A stretch of DNA of 64,000 nucleotides, from the NCBI RefSeq assembly GCF_020529025.1, contig NZ_JACNMM010000005.1, positions 186,001 to 250,000 on the forward strand, in the 5' to 3' direction. The position numbers and the translations under genes are program-made. Shown here piece by piece: positions 56,531 to 64,000 of the stretch (position 1 is the stretch's first letter; every line of letters begins with the position of its first letter). Source of the DNA: Oceaniglobus trochenteri. Lineage in GTDB: Bacteria > Pseudomonadota > Alphaproteobacteria > Rhodobacterales > Rhodobacteraceae. The notes below the pieces were generated by a model. It did no database searches, was not told where the DNA came from, and saw nothing but the letters and a program-made list of their open reading frames with translations.

Positions 56531-56845
56531 ATGAGGCAGCGCATGACACACAACAGCAACCGCCCCGCGATCGGGGTCGTGATCTATTTCACCCTCGCCT
56601 TCGTGCTGGGGATGTATTTCACCTTTGCCAGCGTGCAGGGCGATTACGGCCTGTTCCAGCGGGTGCAGATCGACGCCGAGGCGGTCGAGCTTTCAGAACA
56701 ACTCGCGCGGCTGGACCTTGAGCTTTCGGCGCTGGAGAACCGCACCCGCCGCATGTCGGATGCCTATCTCGATCTTGACCTGCTGGACGAACAGGCGCGC
56801 GACATCCTTGGCCTTGTACGCTCGGACGAAATAGTCCTGCGCTGA
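56531..56845 (+). CDS. FtsB/DivIC-like septum formation initiator protein
   Basis: A 104-residue bitopic protein. A short cytosolic N-terminus is followed by one membrane segment (GVVIYFTLAFVLGMYFTF, about residues 15-33) and a coiled coil (EAVELSEQLARLDLELSALENRTRRM, read in two parts). The end DEQARDILGLVRSDEIVL is the typical DivIC/FtsB tail. FtsB joins FtsL and FtsQ in the divisome. In alphaproteobacteria this gene commonly precedes pdhA, as here (73 bases). AGAGG precedes the ATG at 56531; an ATG four codons later is possible. Confidence 0.87.
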   Translation: MRQRMTHNSNRPAIGVVIYFTLAFVLGMYFTFASVQGDYGLFQRVQIDAEAVELSEQLARLDLELSALENRTRRMSDAYLDLDLLDEQARDILGLVRSDEIVLR

Positions 56846-56918
56846 GCCCTTCCGTTTTCCGCCCCGCCATGGGATGCTTGGGTGATGAATTGTCCCCAGC
56901 CCGGGAGGAATTGCGCCG

Positions 56919-57914
56919 ATGGCCCCCAGGAAATCTGCCGCAACACCGAATGTCAGCAAGGATGAGCTGCTGCATTTCTACCGCGAGATGCTGCTGATCC
57001 GCCGGTTCGAGGAAAAGGCCGGCCAGCTTTACGGCATGGGTCTGATCGGCGGGTTCTGCCATCTCTACATCGGACAGGAGGCGGTTGTCGTCGGGCTGGA
57101 GGCCGCCGCCGAAGAGGGCGACAAGCGCATCACCAGTTACCGCGATCACGGGCACATGCTGGCCTGCGGGATGGACCCGCGCGGCGTAATGGCCGAGCTG
57201 ACGGGCCGCGAAGGCGGCTATTCGCGCGGCAAGGGCGGCAGCATGCACATGTTCTCGAAGGAAAAGCACTTTTACGGCGGGCATGGCATCGTCGGTGCGC
57301 AGGTGCCCATCGGCGCCGGGCTTGCCTTTGCCGACAAGTATCTTGGCAACGACCGCGTGACCTTTACCTATTTCGGCGATGGCGCGGCGAACCAGGGTCA
57401 GGTCTATGAAACCTACAACATGGCCGAACTATGGGATCTGCCGGTGATCTTCGTGATCGAGAACAACCAGTATGCCATGGGCACCTCGACCCTGCGGTCG
57501 ACCAAATCGCCCAGCTACTGGGAACGCGGCGCCGCCTATGGCATCCCCGGCGAAGAGGTGGACGGGATGGACGTTCTGGCCGTGCGCGATGCGGGCCGCA
57601 AGGCCGTGGGCCACTGCCGCGCGGGCAACGGGCCCTACATCCTCGAGGTGAAGACCTATCGCTATCGCGGCCATTCCATGAGCGACCCGGCCAAGTACCG
57701 CAGCCGCGAGGAAGTGCAGAAGATGCGCGAGGAACGCGACGCCATCGAACACGTCCGCCAGATGCTGCTGACCGGCAATCACGCCAGCGAGGACGAGTTG
57801 AAAGCCATCGACAAGGACATCAAGGGCGTGGTCAACGACAGCGCCGAGTTCGCCAAGGCCAGCCCCGAACCCTCGGTGGACGAGCTTTACACCGATATCC
57901 TGGCGGAGGACTGA
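56919..57914 (+). CDS. pdhA: Pyruvate dehydrogenase E1 component, alpha subunit
   Basis: A 331-residue thiamine-diphosphate enzyme subunit that decarboxylates pyruvate. The TPP motif runs from YFGDGAANQGQ near residue 155 to FVIENNQYAMG near 185. Also present are GQEAVVVGLEAA, SYRDHGHMLACG, GKGGSMHMFSKEKHFYGGHG, and the phosphorylation-loop-like YRYRGHSMSDPAKYRS. The length fits the alpha subunit of the heterotetrameric E1. GGGAGG precedes the ATG. pdhB begins 3 bases after its stop and pdhC follows, giving the PDH operon. Confidence 0.97.
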   Translation: MAPRKSAATPNVSKDELLHFYREMLLIRRFEEKAGQLYGMGLIGGFCHLYIGQEAVVVGLEAAAEEGDKRITSYRDHGHMLACGMDPRGVMAELTGREGGYSRGKGGSMHMFSKEKHFYGGHGIVGAQVPIGAGLAFADKYLGNDRVTFTYFGDGAANQGQVYETYNMAELWDLPVIFVIENNQYAMGTSTLRSTKSPSYWERGAAYGIPGEEVDGMDVLAVRDAGRKAVGHCRAGNGPYILEVKTYRYRGHSMSDPAKYRSREEVQKMREERDAIEHVRQMLLTGNHASEDELKAIDKDIKGVVNDSAEFAKASPEPSVDELYTDILAED

Positions 57915-57917
57915 GCC

Positions 57918-59276
57918 ATGGTCGATATCCTGATGCCCGCCCTGTCGCCCACCATGGAGGAAGGCACCCTCGCCCGCTGGATGGTCAAGGAAGGCGACAG
58001 CGTCGCCGCCGGTGACATCCTGGCCGAGATCGAGACCGACAAGGCCACCATGGAGTTCGAGGCCGTGGACGAAGGCGTGATCGGCAAGATTCTGGTGCCT
58101 GAGGGCAGCGAAGGCGTGGCCGTCAACAGCCCCATCGCAACCCTGCTGGTCGAGGGCGAAGAGGCCCATTCCCAACAGCCCGCCCCGGCCAAAACGCCGC
58201 CGAGTTCCGAGGACATGCCCGCCGACACCCGCCAGCACCCGGCCCCAACCGTGGCCGCACCGGTGGAACCCGCCCTGCCCGAAGGCACCACGATGAAGAA
58301 GACCACAGTGCGCGAGGCCCTGCGCGACGCCATGGCCGAAGAGATGCGCCGCAGTGCCAAGGTGTTCCTCATGGGCGAGGAGGTGGCCGAATACCAGGGC
58401 GCCTACAAGATTTCGCAAGGCCTGCTTGAGGAGTTCGGCGCGCGGCGGGTGATAGACACGCCGATCACCGAACACGGTTTCGCGGGCATCGGCGTGGGCG
58501 CCGCCTTTGGCGGGTTGAATCCCATCGTCGAATTCATGACCTTCAACTTTGCCATGCAGGCCATCGACCAGATCATCAACTCGGCCGCCAAGACGCTGTA
58601 CATGTCCGGCGGGCAGATGGGCTGCCCCATCGTGTTTCGCGGCCCCAACGGCGCGGCGGCGCGGGTGGGTGCGCAGCATTCGCACGACTATGCGGCATGG
58701 TATTCGCAGATTCCGGGCCTTAAGGTGGCCATGCCCTACAGCGCGGACGACGCCAAGGGGCTGCTGAAATCCGCGATCCGCGATCCAAACCCGGTGATCT
58801 TCCTCGAGAACGAAATCCTCTATGGCCGCAGTTTCGACGTGCCGGACATCGAGGACCACACCGTGCCCTTCGGCAAGGCCCGCATCTGGCGGGAAGGGTC
58901 GGACGTGACCATTGTCAGCTTCGGCATCGGGATGACCTATGCCCTTGAGGCCGCCGAGATCCTTGCCGCCGACGGGATCGACGCCGAGGTGATCGACCTG
59001 CGCACCCTGCGGCCCATGGACACCGGCGCCATCATCGAAAGCGTGAAGAAGACCAACCGCTGCGTGACCGTCGAAGAGGGGTTCCCGCAAGGCTCGGTCG
59101 GCAACTACATCTCGTCGGTGCTGATGCAGCAGGCCTTCGATCACCTGGATGCGCCGGTCATCAACTGCACCGGCAAGGACGTGCCCATGCCCTATGCCGC
59201 CAACCTTGAAAAGCTGGCGCTGGTCACCACCAAAGAGGTGGTGCAGGCCGCGCGCGATGTGACCTACCGCACCTGA
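57918..59276 (+). CDS. pdhB: Pyruvate dehydrogenase E1 beta subunit with N-terminal lipoyl domain
   Basis: A 452-residue subunit. Residues 1-80 are a lipoyl domain with the modified lysine at 42 ([11 protein letters not shown]). An Ala/Pro linker (about 85-120) leads to the E1-beta transketolase-type domain ([71 protein letters not shown]). A lipoyl domain on E1-beta is a known trait of alphaproteobacterial PDH. Its DNA is highly similar to the lipoyl-coding part of pdhC 1.4 kb downstream. The gene starts 3 bases after pdhA. Confidence 0.97.
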   Translation: MVDILMPALSPTMEEGTLARWMVKEGDSVAAGDILAEIETDKATMEFEAVDEGVIGKILVPEGSEGVAVNSPIATLLVEGEEAHSQQPAPAKTPPSSEDMPADTRQHPAPTVAAPVEPALPEGTTMKKTTVREALRDAMAEEMRRSAKVFLMGEEVAEYQGAYKISQGLLEEFGARRVIDTPITEHGFAGIGVGAAFGGLNPIVEFMTFNFAMQAIDQIINSAAKTLYMSGGQMGCPIVFRGPNGAAARVGAQHSHDYAAWYSQIPGLKVAMPYSADDAKGLLKSAIRDPNPVIFLENEILYGRSFDVPDIEDHTVPFGKARIWREGSDVTIVSFGIGMTYALEAAEILAADGIDAEVIDLRTLRPMDTGAIIESVKKTNRCVTVEEGFPQGSVGNYISSVLMQQAFDHLDAPVINCTGKDVPMPYAANLEKLALVTTKEVVQAARDVTYRT

Positions 59277-59325
59277 CGCCGACGAACGACTGCGCGGGGC
59301 ACGCCCCCGCAAGAGGGAGACTGAA

Positions 59326-60594
59326 ATGCCGACCGAGATCCTGATGCCCGCCCTGTCGCCCACCATGGAGGAAGGCACCCTGGCCCGCTGGCTGGTCAAG
59401 GAAGGCGATGTGGTCTCGTCGGGCGATCTGCTGGCCGAAATCGAAACCGACAAGGCCACGATGGAGTTCGAGGCCGTCGACGAAGGCGTGATCGGCAAGA
59501 TCCTGGTGCCCGAGGGCAGCGAGGGCGTGAAGGTGAACAGCCCCATCGCCGTGCTGCTGGCCGAGGGGGAAAGTGCCGCAGACATCGCCACGACATCAGC
59601 GCCCCAAACACCCGAACCCGAGGTGGCTAAGCCCGCCCCCAAAGCGCCCGCTGCGGCGCAGAATCCTGTCGCCGCGCCCAAGGCCGACGAGGGCGGGCGG
59701 GTCTTTGCCTCGCCCCTTGCCCGCCGCCTGGCCGCCGACAAGGGTTTGGACCTGCGCAGCATGAAAGGGACCGGGCCCAAGGGGCGCATCGTGAAGGCCG
59801 ATGTGGAAGCCGCCACCGCCCCCAAGGCCAAGGCGACACAACCGCCGAAAGAAACGGCAAGCGCCAGTGGCGGCAACAAGGTCGCGGCGCAATATGCCGA
59901 CCGGCCGCACAAGGAAATCACGCTGGACGGCATGCGCAAGACGATCGCCTCGCGCCTGAGCGAGGCCAAGCAGACCATCCCGCATTTCTATTTGCGCCGC
60001 GACATCCGGCTTGACGCCCTTCAGGCCTTCCGCGCCCAACTGAACGGTCAGTTGGCCGGTCGCGGGGTCAAGCTTTCGGTCAATGACTTCATCATCAAGG
60101 CCTGTGCCCTTGCTTTGCAACAGGTGCCGGCGGCCAATGCCGTCTGGGCGGGCGATCGCATCCTGCAACTGGAACCCTCGGACGTGGCCGTGGCCGTCGC
60201 GATCGAGGGCGGATTGTTCACGCCGGTCCTGAAAGACGCCGAGAGCAAGACGCTCAGCACGCTTTCCGCCGAGATGAAGGATCTGGCCAGCCGTGCACGC
60301 GACCGCAAGCTGGCCCCGCAGGAATACCAGGGCGGCAGTTTCGCCATCTCGAACCTCGGGATGTTCGGTATCGACAACTTCGACGCGGTCATCAATCCGC
60401 CCCATGGCGCGATCCTGGCCGTGGGGGCCGGAACGCGCAAAGCCGTGGTGGATGATGACGGAAACCTTGCCGTTGCCACGGTGATGTCGGTCACGCTGTC
60501 GGTCGATCACCGGGTGATCGACGGCGCACTGGGGGCCGAATTGCTGAATGCGATCAAGGAGAACCTTGAGAACCCCCTGGCCATGCTAGCCTAG
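59326..60594 (+). CDS. pdhC: Dihydrolipoamide acetyltransferase (E2) of pyruvate dehydrogenase
   Basis: A 422-residue E2 core subunit. The lipoyl domain occupies about 1-80 (lipoylated Lys43 in [11 protein letters not shown]). The peripheral-subunit-binding domain lies near 125-160 ([30 protein letters not shown]). The acetyltransferase domain spans about 190-422, with the catalytic His-Asp motif [17 protein letters not shown]2 passes the acetyl group to CoA. A GGGAGA site precedes the ATG, 49 bases after pdhB. No lpd gene is seen in the window. It is convergent with cysE, with 10 bases between the stops. Confidence 0.97.
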   Translation: MPTEILMPALSPTMEEGTLARWLVKEGDVVSSGDLLAEIETDKATMEFEAVDEGVIGKILVPEGSEGVKVNSPIAVLLAEGESAADIATTSAPQTPEPEVAKPAPKAPAAAQNPVAAPKADEGGRVFASPLARRLAADKGLDLRSMKGTGPKGRIVKADVEAATAPKAKATQPPKETASASGGNKVAAQYADRPHKEITLDGMRKTIASRLSEAKQTIPHFYLRRDIRLDALQAFRAQLNGQLAGRGVKLSVNDFIIKACALALQQVPAANAVWAGDRILQLEPSDVAVAVAIEGGLFTPVLKDAESKTLSTLSAEMKDLASRARDRKLAPQEYQGGSFAISNLGMFGIDNFDAVINPPHGAILAVGAGTRKAVVDDDGNLAVATVMSVTLSVDHRVIDGALGAELLNAIKENLENPLAMLA

Positions 60595-60604
60595 GGGCGA
60601 ATGC

Positions 60605-61420
60605 TCAGCCGTCGGATGAGCGGCGCAAAAGGTGGTTCATGCTGACGGCGGGCTGATCGCATCCTGCCTCGCCCACGATCCGCGCAGGCACGCCCGCCAC
60701 GGTCTTCATCGGCGGCACATCCTCCAGAACCACAGAGCCGGCGGCAATACGGGTGCAATGACCGATGTGGATATTGCCCAGAACCTTGGCCCCTGCTCCG
60801 ATCAGCACACCATCCCCGATCTTGGGGTGGCGATCATCGTCTTCCTTGCCGGTTCCGCCCAGGGTGACGGAATGCAACATCGACACATTGTCGCCCACCA
60901 CGGCCGTTTCCCCGATGACGATGGAATGGGCATGGTCGATCATGATGCCACGACCAAGGCGCGCGCCCGGGTGGATGTCGATTCCGAAAACCTCGCTTAT
61001 GCGCATCTGCAGGAAATAGGCCAGATCGTGCCGGCCTTGCTGCCACAGCCAATGACCGAGGCGGAAGGCCTGAACCGCCTGGTATCCCTTGAAATACAGC
61101 AGCGGTTGCAGCAACCGGTGGCAGGCCGGATCACGGTCAAGCACGGCGACAAGATCGGCCCGCGCGGCATCGCCCAGCCAGGGATCGGTGGCATAGCCCC
61201 CATCCGCGATCTCGCGCAGGATCTGTTCGGACATCTCGCCTGACGCCAGCTTGAGGGAAACGCGATAGGCCAGCGCCTTTTCAAGGCTCTTGTGGTGCAG
61301 GATGCTGGAGTGGATCAGCCCGCCCAGCAAAGGCTCATCCGCGATCGCCTTTCGCGCTTCGCTGATGATCTGCGACCAGACCGGGTCGATCTGCGAGACG
61401 TGTTCCTTGGCGTCGGGCAT
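60605..61420 (-). CDS. cysE: Serine O-acetyltransferase
   Basis: A 271-residue hexapeptide-repeat enzyme that acetylates serine with acetyl-CoA, the first step of cysteine synthesis. The N-terminal helical domain (PVWSQIISEARKAI, ILHHKSLEKALAYRVSLKLA) is followed by the left-handed beta-helix with GIDIHPGARLGRGIMIDHAH, VSMLHSVTLGGTGK and IGAGAKVLGNI. The catalytic His-Asp region (DIHPGA, IDHAH) is intact. The ATG at 61420 has an AAAGGAT site; the frame continues 9 codons upstream. cysE next to the end of the GTA cluster is a familiar arrangement in Rhodobacterales. Confidence 0.96.
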   Translation of the reverse strand: MPDAKEHVSQIDPVWSQIISEARKAIADEPLLGGLIHSSILHHKSLEKALAYRVSLKLASGEMSEQILREIADGGYATDPWLGDAARADLVAVLDRDPACHRLLQPLLYFKGYQAVQAFRLGHWLWQQGRHDLAYFLQMRISEVFGIDIHPGARLGRGIMIDHAHSIVIGETAVVGDNVSMLHSVTLGGTGKEDDDRHPKIGDGVLIGAGAKVLGNIHIGHCTRIAAGSVVLEDVPPMKTVAGVPARIVGEAGCDQPAVSMNHLLRRSSDG

Positions 61421-61460
61421 GGCGTATCCTTTCGATCCGGGCCGCATACAACACTTGGGG

Positions 61461-61772
61461 TCAATGCGCCACCGTGCAACCCCGCATTTGCGCCAGACAC
61501 ATCAGAACATCCACCAGACATTCGCAGAACACCGCATCACTCAGCGGCGGTTCGCCGGCCGGTTTGCGCCGCAAGGCCACCGCGATCAGGCTGCCGTCAC
61601 CCCTGCGCGGAGGGGCCCGCCCGGTGCGTGCCACATGGGCACGGGCGCGCTCCATTTCGTGCAGCATCCTTTTGCGCAGCCATGCGCGGCGATGCGCTGG
61701 CCTGGCACGCAACACGCGGGCCGCCGCGCTTGCATCCCCCAGCCAGAGCCGCGCCGGCACATCATCCGCCAT
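61461..61772 (-). CDS. Small hypothetical protein at the end of the GTA cluster
   Basis: A 103-residue, Arg-rich protein (MADDVPARLWLGDASAAARVL at the start, AWLRKRMLHEMERARAHVA in the middle, Cys-containing end CECLVDVLMCLAQMRGC). I recognise no family. The ATG at 61772 is inside the end of the large GTA gene (11-base overlap), so it is translationally coupled to it. A small gene in this place is seen beside many Rhodobacterales GTA clusters. Its role in the particle, if any, is unknown. Confidence 0.6.
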   Translation of the reverse strand: MADDVPARLWLGDASAAARVLRARPAHRRAWLRKRMLHEMERARAHVARTGRAPPRRGDGSLIAVALRRKPAGEPPLSDAVFCECLVDVLMCLAQMRGCTVAH

Positions 61773-64000
61773 GAACGGCCCGCCGGAACAGCCCCGGACC
61801 GTACCGGTCAGACACCTGCGCAACCTCAATGGCAAAGGGCGCAACCGCCCCGTCCGCAGCCTGCTGCGCAGCGCCATAGGTCCACTGCGGTGAATCGACG
61901 GTAAGCGAGCGCAGGACAGCCCCGTTCTTCACCACCCGCACGGCGTATTGTTCAACCGACTCGCCAAGGGGAACGTCGCTTTCGCCCCAGGGGTCCCCAT
62001 CGATCCGCGTGCGCCTGATCCAGCTGGCGGACAGGTCTGCGCCCACAGCGCGCAACGTCAGATGCACAGGCGCATAGGGGCGCAGGCCAACACCATCGAA
62101 GGCCCGCTGGCGTTCGACAAAGGTCGGATCGTCCAGATGACGGGCCGCCGGACCAACACGATAGAACCGCGACAACCCCCGATTGGCGGACTCGAGGCTC
62201 AACTGACCGACCGCAGCATCCAGAAGCACGACACGGCTGCCTGCCGGCCACTCATGAGGCATCAAGGCGTCAGTTCCGGCCTGGCCACGCAATCGCTGCG
62301 TCAGGTCATAGGTACGCTCTCCCACAAGGTCGGCCTGTCCGAACTGGAAGACCTCCCAAGTGTCGTCATTCCCTGTCCCAATGGCCATTGCGTTGCTTCC
62401 GGCAAGCAGCCGCGCGATCGAGACCGACTCGAGCGCCCCGCTCAGCAATCGCACCCTCAGCGAAGGGCCGTTGTCGAACATTCCGGGATTGGCCGCGAAA
62501 AGCGTCGTCTCGGTGACACCGATGGTGGCCTGCCGACTGATCAGGCGATTCAGGACAAAACCATCCTCAAGCGCCGAGTCGTAAACCGCGACCGACCCGG
62601 GCCAGGGCCGGCCGGCAACCGCGATATGGGGCGCATGGGGCACCTCTGCGCCGGTCAGAAGCGGCAGATTCAGGAACACCGGCAGCACGGGCACCGGCGC
62701 CACGAAGGGGGCAAGCCGCACAGCAGTGTCCACGGCATCGCTCGGCTCGTAAAGCTCGGGTTCAATGCGGACCGCCTCGATCATCTGCTGTCCGGCCTGC
62801 TCCACATGGTCCACGCGATATAGCCCGCCATGAACGCCCAGAACATCGCCCGCCCCGTACCGCATCTGCGACAGTGGCAGCGAAAATTTCAACCGGTCGC
62901 GGGCAACGCGGGATTCCGCCAGCCAGCGCTCGACGATGCCGGTTGCCTCGGCCCGGGTCAGCACAAGAGGGAACTCGGATTGCGACACGCCGAAGCTCTG
63001 TTCGCTTGGGAATATCGCCTCGGCGGCCTGCACCTCGAAATCGCCATCGGCGGCGACGAAGTTCAGCCGCAAGCGACCGACCGTATCCGCCTCGGGCTGG
63101 CGCAGTGCGTCGATATCCCCGTCAAGGTCGTCAGTGACAGCCACGCGCGCCGGGTCGATCTCGCCCATCGGGCGCCCATCCCGCGTCTGGAAGATCAATT
63201 GGCCCTCGCGCTCGATCGCGTCGAACCCGTAAGCCATCATCAAGGGCTGCAACCGCGCTCTTGCGCCACTGACATCACCGACCACATAGCCCCGCACCAC
63301 ATCGTAGAGCCTGCGGACATCGACATCGCGTACCCCGGATTGCGCGTAGATCTCGCGCACCACCGATGAAAGGGCCCGCGCCGTCGCCCGCCCCGTGATC
63401 CAATGCCCCCGCGCATAGTTCGCGCCATCGCTCCACAACCCGGAATTGCCCGGAAAGAACGGATAGGGCCGCGCATCCCAGGCCCAGACATGGCCGCGCG
63501 ACATGTCCACCATTGGCCCGCCATAGATCTCGGAAACCGGGTTGTGCTCCGCGTCCGACCAATAGGATTGCATCGCCCGCAGATACTGCATCTGCATCAG
63601 ATCGTCGCGCCGCCCGCTTGAATGCCGGGGCAGATCGCTTTCGCTGGATTTGGGGTCAAGAAACTTGTTGGGCTGGTTCGCGCCCTTGTCGATTGCGGCA
63701 CAGCCGTATTCGGTGAACCAGATCGGCTTGCTTCCGGGCACCCATGCCGTCGCCATCGGATCGCGCACCCCACCCTTGCGGTCATGATGCGCGTTCGACC
63801 ACCACCCCTTCAGATCCTTGTAGCGAAACACCCAAGGCTCTCCATGGGCGCCATCCGTGATCGGTGTGCGCAGTTGGATCGCCTCGGCTTCGGGGGCGTG
63901 ATAATACCAATCGTACCCTTCGCCGCCCGCGATGTTGGCTTTCAGATACTCAAGGTCATGAATCGAACCCCAGGCACCATCGGCATGTTCGAAGCCATCG
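61762..64000 (-). CDS. GTA host-specificity (tail-fibre-type) protein, C-terminal part
   Basis: The frame is open from the stop at 61762 to the right edge: 746 codons, with the start outside the window. The visible N-terminal part belongs to a TIM-barrel-like GTA domain (WYYHAPEAEA, KPIWFTEYGCAAIDKGANQP). It is followed by a phage tail-type region (GGPMVDMSRGHVWAWDARPY, NSGLWSDGANYARGHWITGR) and long beta-rich repeats to the end. The family matches the large last gene (gp15) of Rhodobacter-type gene transfer agents, which carry random host DNA between cells. It is followed by a small gene and cysE. No capsid or head genes are visible, so cluster integrity cannot be judged. Confidence 0.85.
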   Translation of the reverse strand, partial: DGFEHADGAWGSIHDLEYLKANIAGGEGYDWYYHAPEAEAIQLRTPITDGAHGEPWVFRYKDLKGWWSNAHHDRKGGVRDPMATAWVPGSKPIWFTEYGCAAIDKGANQPNKFLDPKSSESDLPRHSSGRRDDLMQMQYLRAMQSYWSDAEHNPVSEIYGGPMVDMSRGHVWAWDARPYPFFPGNSGLWSDGANYARGHWITGRATARALSSVVREIYAQSGVRDVDVRRLYDVVRGYVVGDVSGARARLQPLMMAYGFDAIEREGQLIFQTRDGRPMGEIDPARVAVTDDLDGDIDALRQPEADTVGRLRLNFVAADGDFEVQAAEAIFPSEQSFGVSQSEFPLVLTRAEATGIVERWLAESRVARDRLKFSLPLSQMRYGAGDVLGVHGGLYRVDHVEQAGQQMIEAVRIEPELYEPSDAVDTAVRLAPFVAPVPVLPVFLNLPLLTGAEVPHAPHIAVAGRPWPGSVAVYDSALEDGFVLNRLISRQATIGVTETTLFAANPGMFDNGPSLRVRLLSGALESVSIARLLAGSNAMAIGTGNDDTWEVFQFGQADLVGERTYDLTQRLRGQAGTDALMPHEWPAGSRVVLLDAAVGQLSLESANRGLSRFYRVGPAARHLDDPTFVERQRAFDGVGLRPYAPVHLTLRAVGADLSASWIRRTRIDGDPWGESDVPLGESVEQYAVRVVKNGAVLRSLTVDSPQWTYGAAQQAADGAVAPFAIEVAQVSDRYGPGLFRRAVHGG

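Noticed and set aside
57429-59978. Long open frame (849 codons) on the - strand across the pdh genes
   Set aside because: It spans three real genes on the other strand, has low-complexity composition and no independent evidence of coding.

Overview
The window comes from a high-GC alphaproteobacterium, almost certainly of the Rhodobacterales (Roseobacter/Rhodobacter group). The evidence is a gene-transfer-agent (GTA) tail-fibre-type gene next to cysE at the right edge, a lipoylated E1-beta subunit in the pyruvate dehydrogenase operon, an NDUFA12/DUF2155 pair beside aat-accC-accB, the rodZ-ispG pair, and short intergenic repeats of a kind I associate with this order. The genus cannot be fixed from the sequence.

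Layout. 1-11.6 kb is housekeeping: preT (pyrimidine breakdown) behind a palindromic operator, two small secreted proteins, accB-accC-aat, DUF2155 and NDUFA12, a Rid-family protein, clpP-clpX, and glpD-glpK. 11.8-39.1 kb is a large surface-glycan locus with a PKS/NRPS assembly line inside it. It carries several family-2 and one family-4 glycosyltransferases, a WecG/TagA-type transferase, an O-antigen ligase/polymerase-like membrane protein, a Wzx-type flippase, a Wzz-type chain-length protein, a CpsD-like protein with a degenerate P-loop, and an ExoY-type initiating sugar-phosphate transferase. At its centre is a seven-gene chain (16358-33070) in which every junction overlaps by 4 or 1 nt: PKS (KS-AT-KR-DH-ACP-TE), glycosyltransferase, NRPS initiation module (formyltransferase / half condensation-like region / adenylation domain interrupted by a luciferase-like monooxygenase / PCP), phosphopantetheinyl transferase, two SGNH-hydrolase-like proteins (the second fused to a clan-A-like glycosidase barrel), and another glycosyltransferase. 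39.1-39.7 kb is AT-richer and non-coding.

39.7-61.4 kb is mostly housekeeping again: an aminotransferase, a DsbA-like protein, GNAT enzymes, ispG and rodZ, an M20 peptidase, a nucleoside hydrolase, SelO, a DMT transporter, a pair of cyclophilins, pgk, a secreted unknown, class I aldolase, an FtsB-like protein, pdhA-pdhB-pdhC and cysE. 61.4-64 kb is the 3' end of a GTA cluster, with the last large gene running off the window.

How the central genes may work together (inference). The NRPS looks like a loading module for an N-formylated glycine, because its ten-residue code reads DILQMGMIWK, close to the glycine code. The PKS could add one malonate-type unit, reduce and dehydrate it, and release it with its thioesterase. 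The PPTase would activate both carrier proteins. The surrounding glycosyltransferases, SGNH proteins and Wzx/Wzz system suggest that the small acyl product decorates an exported glycan, or is itself glycosylated. This is the most unusual system in the window. No homology search was run; all family assignments are by reading motifs.
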